Made by a program: the position numbers and the translations under genes. 52,349 nucleotides of DNA from Pseudomonadales bacterium (GTDB taxonomy: Bacteria; Pseudomonadota; Gammaproteobacteria; Pseudomonadales; Azotimanducaceae): positions 1 to 52,349 of the forward strand of contig SLTB01000168.1 of NCBI GenBank assembly GCA_007130155.1, read 5' to 3'. The notes beneath the pieces were generated by a model. The model was not told the DNA's origin, did not search any database, and saw nothing but the letters and a program-made list of their open reading frames with translations. Below, piece after piece: positions 16,055-23,403 of this stretch (positions are counted from its first letter, which is position 1; each line of letters begins with the position of its first letter).

Positions 16055-16990
16055 ATGGCAGATTATCGACCGGAAATGGGCTCGGAAGAAGCGGCAGGCG
16101 CGGCTGACCTCAGCGGCAAGACCGTCGTGGTCACAGGCGGCTCCGCTGGTATCGGGGTGGAAACCATACGGGTGCTCGCAGCCCGCGGTGCCCACGTGAT
16201 CAGTGTCGTCAGGGACAGGCCGAAAGGGGAGGCGGCCCTGGCAGAGATCCGGGCGTCGCTTCCGGATTCGGCCATTGAACTGGCCGTCATGGATCTGTCC
16301 GATCTCGAGTCGGTGCGCAAAGGAGCGGATGCCATCGCGGCAGCGCATCCGCGGATCGACATGCTGATCAACAATGCCGGCGTCATGGCAGCACCTTTGA
16401 GCCGGACCCGGGAAGGACTGGAACTGCATCTTGGGACCAATTTCCTGGGCCACTACGTGCTCACAGCACGGCTGATGAATAACCTGCTGGCTGCAGCACC
16501 CGCGCGGGTCATCAATCTGACCAGTTCGGCACACCGGCTCTCACCATTTCGGCTGCATGATCCCTTCTTCGAGAAAGAGGATTACAACAAGCTGGTGGCC
16601 TATGGGCAGTCGAAGACAGCCAACGTGCTGATGACGCTGGAACTCGACCGTCGCTACCGCGACCGGGGCGTTCGAGCCACCGCTGTCCACCCCGGCCTCA
16701 TCGATACCGAACTCGGGCGCTATTTCACCGAAGAAGAAATGGTGTTCCTGAAAGGCGGTATTCCCGAGGGCATGGGCATGAAGACGGTCTCCCAGGGCGC
16801 TGCCACCACCCTCTGGGCAGCCTGTATCGAGGACTTCGGCGCCATCGCGGGCCGTTTCTGTGAGGACTGTGCCGTAGCCGACGAGATCAGCCATCCCGAC
16901 GAAAACGGGCGCGGCGTGCTGCCCCATGCCTTGGACATGGATATGGCGGCCAAGGTCTGGGCACTTGGGGAGCAGTGGTCGGGTGAGTGA
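16055..16990 (+). CDS. SDR oxidoreductase, retinol-dehydrogenase-like
   Basis: A 311-residue SDR with TGGSAGIG at residues 27-34, NNAG at 106-109, catalytic Ser at about 158 (LTSSAH) and Y183-x3-K187. The Arg in VVRDRPKGE after strand 2 favours NADP(H). The longer length and the HLGTNFLGHYVLT segment are typical of the retinol dehydrogenase/WW-oxidoreductase-like group, which acts on hydrophobic alcohols and ketones. Start at ATG 16055 after a CGGGGAC stretch. It follows the EthD-like gene in a likely two-gene operon. Confidence 0.9.
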   Translation: MADYRPEMGSEEAAGAADLSGKTVVVTGGSAGIGVETIRVLAARGAHVISVVRDRPKGEAALAEIRASLPDSAIELAVMDLSDLESVRKGADAIAAAHPRIDMLINNAGVMAAPLSRTREGLELHLGTNFLGHYVLTARLMNNLLAAAPARVINLTSSAHRLSPFRLHDPFFEKEDYNKLVAYGQSKTANVLMTLELDRRYRDRGVRATAVHPGLIDTELGRYFTEEEMVFLKGGIPEGMGMKTVSQGAATTLWAACIEDFGAIAGRFCEDCAVADEISHPDENGRGVLPHALDMDMAAKVWALGEQWSGE

Positions 16991-17060
16991 TCAGACCTGT
17001 CTCTGTTCGAATCTCCCGGTGACGCAGCCACCATGGCTTGTGCTGCAGGCCCTTGCCGGG

Positions 17061-17080
17061 CGGTGAGATTTCCGGGCTAA
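17061..17080 (+). repeat. Solo terminal repeat of the CTAGCCCGCA element (copy c)
   Basis: CGGTGAGATTTCCGGGCTAA matches the right terminus of the complete elements at 18 of 20 positions by eye. It lies between two convergent genes and overlaps the last bases of the HxlR gene. Confidence 0.5.
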
Positions 17081-17805
17081 TGCCAACGTCGTAGCTGCGC
17101 AGACACCTCCCGCTCCGCCCCGGGGCGGAGCCGGGGCACACTCGCCAATGCGCTGCCGAGCAGCCACTTTGGCAGTGCTCGTCGGTTCGCTGGGGAGCCT
17201 TCCAAACGGATGTGTCCGGCGGCGATCTCCTCCCGCATCGATCGAAACCCGCGCCAGGCCTCCACGAAGCGCTGCATGTCAGCTTTCACGCTGACGTCGG
17301 ACTCGAAACCGGGGTGCTTGAGGCACATGTCGACCACCCCATCGTGGTTGACGAGCCAGAGGCGCCGGTACTCTCGCGACAGACCGCTGAATTCGAACTC
17401 GATGACGGTGCGGCCGGAGGGCATGGCCGCAGTGTCGAGGCGCGTGCTCATGCTCCAGGCGAGAAAGGCGGGGTCGAGGTCTTCGGGCTCCATGTCGCGG
17501 GCCCAGCGCTGCCCCCAGGCGGCGAGTTGCATGACGACGGGTTCGAGCTCCAGGCAGGCACTCGTCGGCAGGTACTCGTGGCCCGCCTGTTCTGCCATCG
17601 GACGTTTCTCACACAGGCCAGCATCCTGCAACCGGGTGAGTCGCGCGGACAGCAAGCTGGCGGACATTCGGGGCAGACCGCGATGTATCTCGTTGAATCG
17701 TCGGCAGCCGTCTATAAGCCGACTGACCACGAGCAGTGTCCAGCGCTCGCCGAGAAGCTCCATCGCAAGTGCAAGCGGGCAATACTGGCCGTACGCCTTC
17801 GCCAT
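17077..17805 (-). CDS. HxlR-type regulator with C-terminal SCP2-like domain
   Basis: A 242-residue protein. The N-terminal about 95 residues are a winged helix of the HxlR/MarR type (CPLALAMELLGERWTLLVV, RRFNEIHRGLPRMSASLLSARL). The C-terminal part, beginning near EFEFSGLSREYRRLW, resembles the SCP2 sterol-carrier fold and may be the ligand-sensing domain for a hydrophobic molecule. AGGAGGG precedes the ATG. It is divergent from the FAD-linked oxidase (107-bp gap) and is its likely regulator. The SCP2 assignment is from overall pattern, less certain than the winged helix. Confidence 0.85.
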   Translation of the reverse strand: MAKAYGQYCPLALAMELLGERWTLLVVSRLIDGCRRFNEIHRGLPRMSASLLSARLTRLQDAGLCEKRPMAEQAGHEYLPTSACLELEPVVMQLAAWGQRWARDMEPEDLDPAFLAWSMSTRLDTAAMPSGRTVIEFEFSGLSREYRRLWLVNHDGVVDMCLKHPGFESDVSVKADMQRFVEAWRGFRSMREEIAAGHIRLEGSPANRRALPKWLLGSALASVPRLRPGAEREVSAQLRRWH

Positions 17806-17912
17806 GGCGATCCCTCCTTCCGGACCATCGAGGGCAAGGTCACTCCAGATTTTTCAGTAGTCCGAAGCGGCTGCATTTCGACAATGGGCCGGTCAGCCGA
17901 TCAGGAGGCCTC

Positions 17913-19292
17913 ATGATGGAAAACGATCGATCCATTCGCAACCTGTCTGCCAATCTCCGCGGAAACCTGCTGCAGTCAGGGGAGCGCGGCTACGATGACG
18001 TCCGCAAGGTCTGGAACGCCATGATCGACCGCAGGCCTGCGTTGATCGTTCAAGCCTTGGACATTGCCGATGTCCGTACTGCGGTGAACTTCGCGCGCGA
18101 TCACGAGCACGCGGTAGCCGTACGCGCAGGCGGCCACAATGTCGCAGGTTCCGGCGTCAGCGAGGGCGGTGTGGTGGTGGATCTCGGCATGATGCGGGAC
18201 GTGGACGTGGATCCCGATCTGGGCATCGCATGGGTTCAGGGCGGCGCCCTGCTTGCCGACCTCGATCGTGCCACCGCAGCCCACGGACTCGCGACCCCAG
18301 GCGGGGTGGTCTCGTCCACGGGGGTCGGCGGACTCGCACTCGGAGGTGGTTTCGGCTGGTTGGCGCGCAAGCACGGACTGGCTGCCGACCATTTGTTGTC
18401 TCTGGAACTGATTACCGGCGACGGTGAACGCATGCATGCGAGCGCTGATGAGAATGCGGATTTGTTCTGGGCCCTTCGTGGCGGTGGCGGCAATTTCGGT
18501 ATCGTCACGCGTTTCGCGTTCAAGCTGCACCCACTCAGGCACGAGGTGCTGTTCGGCCCTACCGTGTACCGCCTCGAGGACGCCCCGGAGGTGCTGCGAC
18601 GGTACCGGGAGTTTTGTGCAGGAGCGCCACGGGAGTGTTGCGTCTGGGCAGCTCTGCTCAATGCTCCGCCTTTACCGTTCCTGCCAGAGCGCTTCCATGG
18701 CAGGCCGGTGCTCAGCCTGATGCAGTGCTATTCGGGTAGTGACTGGACCGAAGGCAAGCGTATTCTGGCGGGACTCCACACGGCCGCCGATCCGATCGGC
18801 GACGGGGTCGCACCTCGGCCTTACGTCGAAGCACAGCAGTTCCTCGATCAGGCATACGAGCGCGGAGCTCGCAATTATTGGTCCACTCAGAGCTACGTCG
18901 AGCTCCCCGACGCGGCGATCGATACGCTTACCGGGCTCGCCGCGACGCTGCCGGCGGCGGAGTCGGATATCCTGATCTCGCAGCTCGGCGGTGCCATCGA
19001 TGACGTTGCCCCGGAAGCCACTGCCTATCCACACCGAGGCATCCGATTCGCGGTAACGGTCGGCGCCCGCTGGCGAGATCCCGCCGATGACACGCGCTGC
19101 GTCACGTGGGCGCGTGACGGGGGCTCCAAGCTGGCCCCTGGTGCCAGCGGCGGCCAGTACGTGAACTTCGTTGCTGAGGCCTCGGGTTCTGAGCGCGACG
19201 CGTATGGTGTGAACTTCCAACGCCTGCAGAACGTCAAGCGGCGAATCGACCCCAGCAATCTGTTCCGGGTCAACCAGAATGTCGTCCCGTGA
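17913..19292 (+). CDS. FAD-linked oxidase (PCMH/BBE type)
   Basis: A 459-residue flavoprotein of the berberine-bridge-enzyme-like group. RAGGHNVAGSG holds the His that usually carries covalent FAD. The second anchor in bicovalent members is a Cys in the GG-C-P-TVG region; here it reads GGVVSSTGVGGL, without Cys, so FAD is probably monocovalent. The C-terminal VNFVAE and NLFRVNQNV segments match the BBE domain. Enzymes of this type oxidise sugars, alcohols or alkaloid-like compounds with O2. AGGAGG at 17903-17908 supports ATG 17913 or 17916. It is divergent from the HxlR-SCP2 regulator. Its 3' end overlaps the convergent LLM gene by 23 bp. Confidence 0.9.
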   Translation: MMENDRSIRNLSANLRGNLLQSGERGYDDVRKVWNAMIDRRPALIVQALDIADVRTAVNFARDHEHAVAVRAGGHNVAGSGVSEGGVVVDLGMMRDVDVDPDLGIAWVQGGALLADLDRATAAHGLATPGGVVSSTGVGGLALGGGFGWLARKHGLAADHLLSLELITGDGERMHASADENADLFWALRGGGGNFGIVTRFAFKLHPLRHEVLFGPTVYRLEDAPEVLRRYREFCAGAPRECCVWAALLNAPPLPFLPERFHGRPVLSLMQCYSGSDWTEGKRILAGLHTAADPIGDGVAPRPYVEAQQFLDQAYERGARNYWSTQSYVELPDAAIDTLTGLAATLPAAESDILISQLGGAIDDVAPEATAYPHRGIRFAVTVGARWRDPADDTRCVTWARDGGSKLAPGASGGQYVNFVAEASGSERDAYGVNFQRLQNVKRRIDPSNLFRVNQNVVP

Positions 19293-20391
19293 CATCTCCC
19301 GCGTCCCCCACTGCTGCGGCAACAGGATCGACTGCCGGGATACTGGGATTCAGGGCGGCATCGACGGCCCGGTTTTCGCGGCGATCACGTTCGACCAGCG
19401 CGAAGGTCTCGGCCAGCAGTTCGTAGGAACGCAGTCGGTCCTCGAAGCGGGGCGTGTTGGTCAGCACGATCACCTCGTCTGCCTCGCTGGCATGCACAAG
19501 CGTGTCGATCTCTGCGCGCAACCCCTCGCGGGTACCGATCAACCGTCGTGACCGCTGGCTGCGCATGGCTTCGACTTCGGCGGGACTGAAGTCGTGTGTC
19601 AGCGCCTCCTCCCGAGTAGGTTCACCCGTCATGCCGAGGCGCTGGCGCTGCTTGCGTAATTCGCGCATGCGCCGGAAGACATCGGCCTCCTGTTCGTCTT
19701 GTGCACAGATCGCGAACACCCCGATGGCGCTGTAGGGTGCCTGCAATACGCCGGGTTGGAACTGGCGCCGGTATTTTCGCAGGATCCTGGTAGCGCCCTG
19801 GGGCGTGATGAAGTGGGCAAAACACAATCCCATGCCGAAGTGGGCGGCCAGATCGGCACTGTCCGGGCTCGATGCCAGGATCCACATCTCGGGTGACGTG
19901 GCGCAGCGTGGCGTTGCGGTGAGTTCGGCGAAAGCCTCGGTCTGGGCCCGTTGGCCGCTCACGAATGCGGTCAGGTCGGCCACTTTCTGAGGGTAGTACT
20001 CCACGCCGACGCGGCTGCCGTAGGCCAGGGCAGCAGCCGTGAGGCCGTCGCCACCCGGTGCCCGCCCGACACCGAGGTCCATGCGGCCCGGGAACAGGCA
20101 CTCCAGCGTCCTGAACCACTCCGCCACCTTGAACGGCGAGTAGTGCGGCAGCATCACACCGCCGGAGCCGACTCGAATCCGTGAGGTGGCGCTGGCCAGC
20201 CGGGTGATCAGGATCTCCGGCGACGCGCAGGCCAGGGCGTCCATGGCGTGGTGCTCCGCCACCCAGTAGCGATGGTAGCCCAGGGTTTCGCAGGCGCGGA
20301 TCAGTTCGAGGCTGTGGTCGAAGGCATCCCCGGGACTCTCCCCGGGAAACACCGGCGCCTGGTCGAGTACCCCGAATTTCACTGCGGACAT
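19270..20391 (-). CDS. LLM-class flavin oxidoreductase (MsnO8-like)
   Basis: A 373-residue luciferase-like TIM-barrel flavoprotein. FGVLDQAPVFPG, YWVAEHHAMDALAC, RVGSGGVMLPHYSP and LGVGRAPGGD follow the pattern of the luciferase-family oxidoreductase group 1 (MsnO8-like). These use reduced FMN supplied by a reductase; few have known substrates. ATG 20391 opens with the conserved MSAVKFGVLDQ; upstream codons lack resemblance. The C-terminal about 20 residues are Ala/Asp-rich and poorly conserved. It follows the cytosine-deaminase-like gene on the same strand after 83 bp and may be co-transcribed. Confidence 0.9.
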   Translation of the reverse strand: MSAVKFGVLDQAPVFPGESPGDAFDHSLELIRACETLGYHRYWVAEHHAMDALACASPEILITRLASATSRIRVGSGGVMLPHYSPFKVAEWFRTLECLFPGRMDLGVGRAPGGDGLTAAALAYGSRVGVEYYPQKVADLTAFVSGQRAQTEAFAELTATPRCATSPEMWILASSPDSADLAAHFGMGLCFAHFITPQGATRILRKYRRQFQPGVLQAPYSAIGVFAICAQDEQEADVFRRMRELRKQRQRLGMTGEPTREEALTHDFSPAEVEAMRSQRSRRLIGTREGLRAEIDTLVHASEADEVIVLTNTPRFEDRLRSYELLAETFALVERDRRENRAVDAALNPSIPAVDPVAAAVGDAGDVTGRHSG

Positions 20392-20474
20392 GTGGTTTCC
20401 CTGCTTGGATCGACGGCGGACTACTGGGGGATATCCTACGCTTCGACCCGGGCACCTGCACACGTGACGGATGC

Positions 20475-20912
20475 TCAGGTCCCGATGTCCTCCGCCCATA
20501 GGTCGGGCCGGTCGTGGATGAAGTTCCGCATCAGGGCGAGGCAGCGGGAATCGCCAGCGACGGTGATCTCGACGCCGCGTTCCTGCAGCCAGGACTCTTC
20601 CCCCACGAAGGTGTCGTGCTCGCCGATCACCAGCCGGGGAATGCCGTAGAGTACGATGGCGCCACTGCACATGGCGCAGGGCGAGAGGGTGGTGTAGAGG
20701 GTACAGGCCTGGTAGAAGGCCGCGGATCGACGGCCGGCATTCTCCAGCGCATCCATCTCCGCATGGAGAATGCTGCTGCCCTGCTGCACCCGGCGATTGT
20801 GGCCACGGCCGACGATCCTCCCGGCATGCACCAGGACCGATCCGATGGGGATGCCCCCCTCGGCGAGTCCGCGCTCCGCCTCCTCGATGGCGGCTTTCAG
20901 AAAAGGATCCAT
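20475..20912 (-). CDS. Yeast-type cytosine deaminase
   Basis: A 145-residue zinc deaminase. H50 and E52 (HAEMDALEN) and C79 and C82 (TLSPCAMCSGAI) form the catalytic site. Resemblance to yeast Fcy1 extends through YTTLSPC-MC-GAI--YGIPR--GE and the terminus F---RP--W-EDIG. The Asp in EDIG (D142) corresponds to Fcy1 D155, which contacts the cytosine ring. Most bacteria use the unrelated CodA amidohydrolase. The likely reaction is cytosine to uracil plus ammonia for pyrimidine salvage; a related base such as isocytosine or guanine is possible. Two operator-like TGGACATCCA sites lie about 85-110 bp upstream. It is divergent from the PPOX gene. Confidence 0.85.
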   Translation of the reverse strand: MDPFLKAAIEEAERGLAEGGIPIGSVLVHAGRIVGRGHNRRVQQGSSILHAEMDALENAGRRSAAFYQACTLYTTLSPCAMCSGAIVLYGIPRLVIGEHDTFVGEESWLQERGVEITVAGDSRCLALMRNFIHDRPDLWAEDIGT

Positions 20913-20994
20913 GCAGGGTCTCGAAAGGTCCGGACCCCAGAGCATGGCAGAATGCTCCACCTGACGTGAAGCACTCCACCCACCCCAGCAATAT

Positions 20995-21023
20995 TGGACA
21001 TCCACAAAAGTATTGGACATCCA
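20995..21023. promoter_or_regulatory. Two TGGACATCCA sites in a divergent promoter region
   Basis: TATTGGACATCCACA occurs twice, with the 10-mers at 20995-21004 and 21014-21023, 19 bp apart. They lie between the divergent deaminase (start 20912) and PPOX (start 21051) genes and match the arrays at 10.6 and 39.65 kb. Confidence 0.65.
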
Positions 21024-21050
21024 CACATTTGCGTTCGAGAGGAGCCCACC

Positions 21051-21524
21051 ATGGCATCGCGCCGCGACCAGATCACCATGACCGACGCTGAACTGCACGA
21101 TTTCGTGCGGAGGGAGAAGACCCTGATCATCGTCACGGAGGGGCCGCGTGGTTATCCGCACCCCATGCCCATGTTCTTCTACACCGATGACGAGGGCCGC
21201 TTCCTCGTCTCCACCTACGGCCGCAGCCAGAAGGTGAAGAACATCGAGCGCAATCCGAAGTCCGCCCTGCTCATCGAGGCCGGCGACGAGTATCAGGAAC
21301 TGCAGTCGGTGATGATGGAGGCAGACGCCGAGATCATCGACGATGCCGACTTCGTTCTCGAAACCATGATGAACATTCAGCGCCAGCGCAATCCGGGCAA
21401 GGACAGCTTCTCCGAGAAGGAAATCGCCGGCCTCAAGCAGGCCGGCAGCAAGCGGGTCATCCTGCGCTTCACGCCGGTGAAGACCCTGTCCTGGGACCAT
21501 CGCAAACTCGGGGGCACCTACTGA
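21051..21524 (+). CDS. PPOX-class flavin-binding protein
   Basis: A 157-residue split-barrel protein of the pyridoxamine-5'-phosphate-oxidase-like superfamily, starting MASRRDQITMTDAELHDFV and continuing TLIIVTEGPRGYPHPMPMFF, the typical first strands. Such proteins bind FMN, F420 or heme and often reduce or sense small molecules. Full length. ATG 21051 follows GAGAGGAG. Its stop overlaps the ATG of the next gene (TGATG), so it is coupled to the ketopantoate-reductase-like gene. The operator-like pair ends 27 bp before the start codon, close enough to act directly on its promoter. Confidence 0.87.
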   Translation: MASRRDQITMTDAELHDFVRREKTLIIVTEGPRGYPHPMPMFFYTDDEGRFLVSTYGRSQKVKNIERNPKSALLIEAGDEYQELQSVMMEADAEIIDDADFVLETMMNIQRQRNPGKDSFSEKEIAGLKQAGSKRVILRFTPVKTLSWDHRKLGGTY

Positions 21525-22450
21525 TGCGGATTGCGATCATGGGCACGGGCGGCGTCGGCGGGTTCTTCGGGGCCAAGCTGGCACTGGCCGGACACGACGT
21601 CACGTTCATTGCCCGAGGGGCGCATCTCGAAGCCATCCGCCGTGACGGGCTGCGGGTGGCTACCGATGAGGGCGAGCTGCACGTCGCCCAAGCGGTGGCG
21701 ACGGATGATCCGGGCAGCATCGCGCCGGTGGAAGCGGCGCTGTTCACCACCAAACTCTACGACACCGAGACCGCGGCGCGATCACTCGCACCGGCACTGG
21801 GTGCCGAGGGGTTCGTGGTCACGGTACAGAACGGCATCACATCCGCCGACACCCTGGGCGCGGTTCTGGGCCGGGAACGCGTTCTGGCTGGCACGACCCA
21901 TGTGGTCTCGCACCTTGCCGGGCCGGGTCGGGTTCACCACATGGGCAACCTGAAACGCATCATCTTCGGCGAAGCGGACGGCAGTCTAAGCGAGCGGGGT
22001 CGGCGCTTCGAAGCGGCACTCGCAGAGTCGGGAATCGATGTCGAACTCAGCCCCGAGATCGACCGTGTCCTGTGGGAGAAGTTCGTCCCGCTGAGCGTCA
22101 TGAGCGGCCTGGCCTCGGTGGTGCGTGCGCCCATCGGTGTGCTGCTCGAGGACGTGGAGACTCGTGCGCTGGTGGAGACCGCCATCGACGAGGCCGTGGC
22201 GGTGGCCCATGCCATGAAAGTGCCGTTGGCAGCGGATGCCGCGGCGATGTTCAAAGGGCGCCTGGCAGGAGCGCCGGCAGCTACAAAGCCCTCCATGCTG
22301 GTGGATCTGGAGGCGGGTCGGCGTCTCGAGTTGCCTTGGTTCAGCGCAACGGTGGCGCGGCTTGGCGCGGAGCTGGGCGTGCCCGCACCGACGCATGCCT
22401 TCGTCGCGGCGGTGCTGCACCCACATGCCGGAGGTAGGGCTGATCACTGA
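21524..22450 (+). CDS. Ketopantoate reductase family (PanE/ApbA) oxidoreductase
   Basis: A 308-residue NADP-dependent enzyme. It begins MRIAIMGTGGVGGFFGAKLA, with the GxGxxG Rossmann motif at residues 7-12 and the RGAHLEAI segment for the NADP phosphate. The C-terminal helical domain contains LWEKFVPLS and the KPSMLVDLEAGRRLE substrate region with the conserved KxSM. PanE makes pantoate for coenzyme A synthesis, but many family members act on other 2-oxo acids. Position in a PPOX pair, away from pan genes, favours an accessory role. The gene overlaps the preceding one by one base. Confidence 0.88.
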   Translation: MRIAIMGTGGVGGFFGAKLALAGHDVTFIARGAHLEAIRRDGLRVATDEGELHVAQAVATDDPGSIAPVEAALFTTKLYDTETAARSLAPALGAEGFVVTVQNGITSADTLGAVLGRERVLAGTTHVVSHLAGPGRVHHMGNLKRIIFGEADGSLSERGRRFEAALAESGIDVELSPEIDRVLWEKFVPLSVMSGLASVVRAPIGVLLEDVETRALVETAIDEAVAVAHAMKVPLAADAAAMFKGRLAGAPAATKPSMLVDLEAGRRLELPWFSATVARLGAELGVPAPTHAFVAAVLHPHAGGRADH

Positions 22451-22500
22451 TGTGGCCGTGACTGGGTGGGGCTGCTGGAACTGAGCGGCGCCCTGAGGTA

Positions 22501-22517
22501 AGTTGCGTCGCGCAACT
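22501..22517. promoter_or_regulatory. Perfect inverted repeat AGTTGCG-TCG-CGCAACT
   Basis: A 7-bp perfect palindrome with a 3-bp centre lies between the ketopantoate-reductase-like gene (stop 22450) and the PPOX gene (start 22590). Its 17-bp size and AT-flanked ends suit a MarR- or TetR-family operator; with its weak T-tract it is a poor terminator. Confidence 0.5.
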
Positions 22518-22589
22518 ATTCTGCGGAGAGGCGGATTTCAGCCACCGTAATCATGACTTTGGTGACGGTGCGACGAGGAGCGTTCGATC

Positions 22590-23132
22590 ATGACCAGCCA
22601 GACCACCAACTACGATGACGTCAAGCAGTATCGGCTCGATCCGGAGCGGGAGCAGCAACTCCTGCGCTCGGCGCGAGAGTGCGTGTTTTGCTGGGCCAAC
22701 AAGGCAGGGCATCCTCTGGGCGTCATCACCGCCTACGTGCCAGTGAAGGGCAAGATCTGGATGACCGCTACCCGTGAGCGGGTACGGGTCAAGGCCATTG
22801 CCCGGGACGGTCGCTCCTCTGTGGTCATCACCAGCACTGGCACCCCGATGGGTGGCGGCAAGACGGTGACCTACAAGGGCCACACGGTCATTCACGATGA
22901 TCCTGAGACTAAACAGTGGTTCTACCAGTTGTTGGCTCAGGGCATGGCAGCATCGAAGGATGAGGGCAATGCCTTCACCCGCAACATCGTGCCGGAACTC
23001 TTCGTCAAGTTTCTGGATACACCTGAGCGCGTGGTGCTCGAGTTCACCCCGGAGATGTCCATTCCCTTTGATGGCGACAAGATGGCTCAAGGCACGGCAG
23101 CCGCCTACGCCCAGTTCGCCAAGGACCAGTAA
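22590..23132 (+). CDS. PPOX-class flavin-binding protein
   Basis: A 180-residue second PPOX-superfamily protein, distinct from the one at 21051. It opens MTSQTTNYDDVKQYRL and has the split-barrel strands GVITAYVPVKGKIWMTATRERVRVKAIARDG, where RVRVKAI resembles the flavin phosphate-binding strand. The substrate is unknown. A 139-bp gap with an operator-like palindrome at 22501 suggests its own promoter. GAGGAG precedes the start. It ends facing a REP cluster and the convergent FAD oxidoreductase. Confidence 0.87.
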   Translation: MTSQTTNYDDVKQYRLDPEREQQLLRSARECVFCWANKAGHPLGVITAYVPVKGKIWMTATRERVRVKAIARDGRSSVVITSTGTPMGGGKTVTYKGHTVIHDDPETKQWFYQLLAQGMAASKDEGNAFTRNIVPELFVKFLDTPERVVLEFTPEMSIPFDGDKMAQGTAAAYAQFAKDQ

Positions 23133-23139
23133 GGGCTCT

Positions 23140-23385
23140 GTGGGAGCGGATTTAGAGGGTGTCGCAAAAGGTTGGCAAGACTCCGTGGGAGCGGCTTCAG
23201 CCGCGAATGGACTGCGAGAGATCAATGACTTGCGGGGTCATTCGCGGATAAATCCGCTCCCACAGGGGCGCCACGCTGAGTTTTGCGACACCCTCTGAAG
23301 CCGCTCCCACAGGGGCGCCACGCTGAGTTTTGCGACACCCTCTAAATCCGCTCCCACAGGGGCTCATCGCTGAGATTTTCCACAG
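23140..23385. repeat. REP cluster with 47-bp tandem unit
   Basis: GTGGGAGCGG occurs twice forward (23141, 23184) and CCGCTCCCAC three times reversed (23254, 23301, 23349). AGAGGGTGTCGCAAAA (23155-23170) is matched by TTTTGCGACACCCTCT at 23281-23296 and 23328-23343. The reversed copies form a tandem unit of 47-48 bp. The CGGATTTA/TCCGCGAAT variants resemble Pseudomonas REP sequences. The cluster sits between two convergent genes and could form long hairpins that block transcription or protect mRNA ends. Confidence 0.8.
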
Positions 23386-23403
23386 TCTTCAGCCCCGATG
23401 GCG

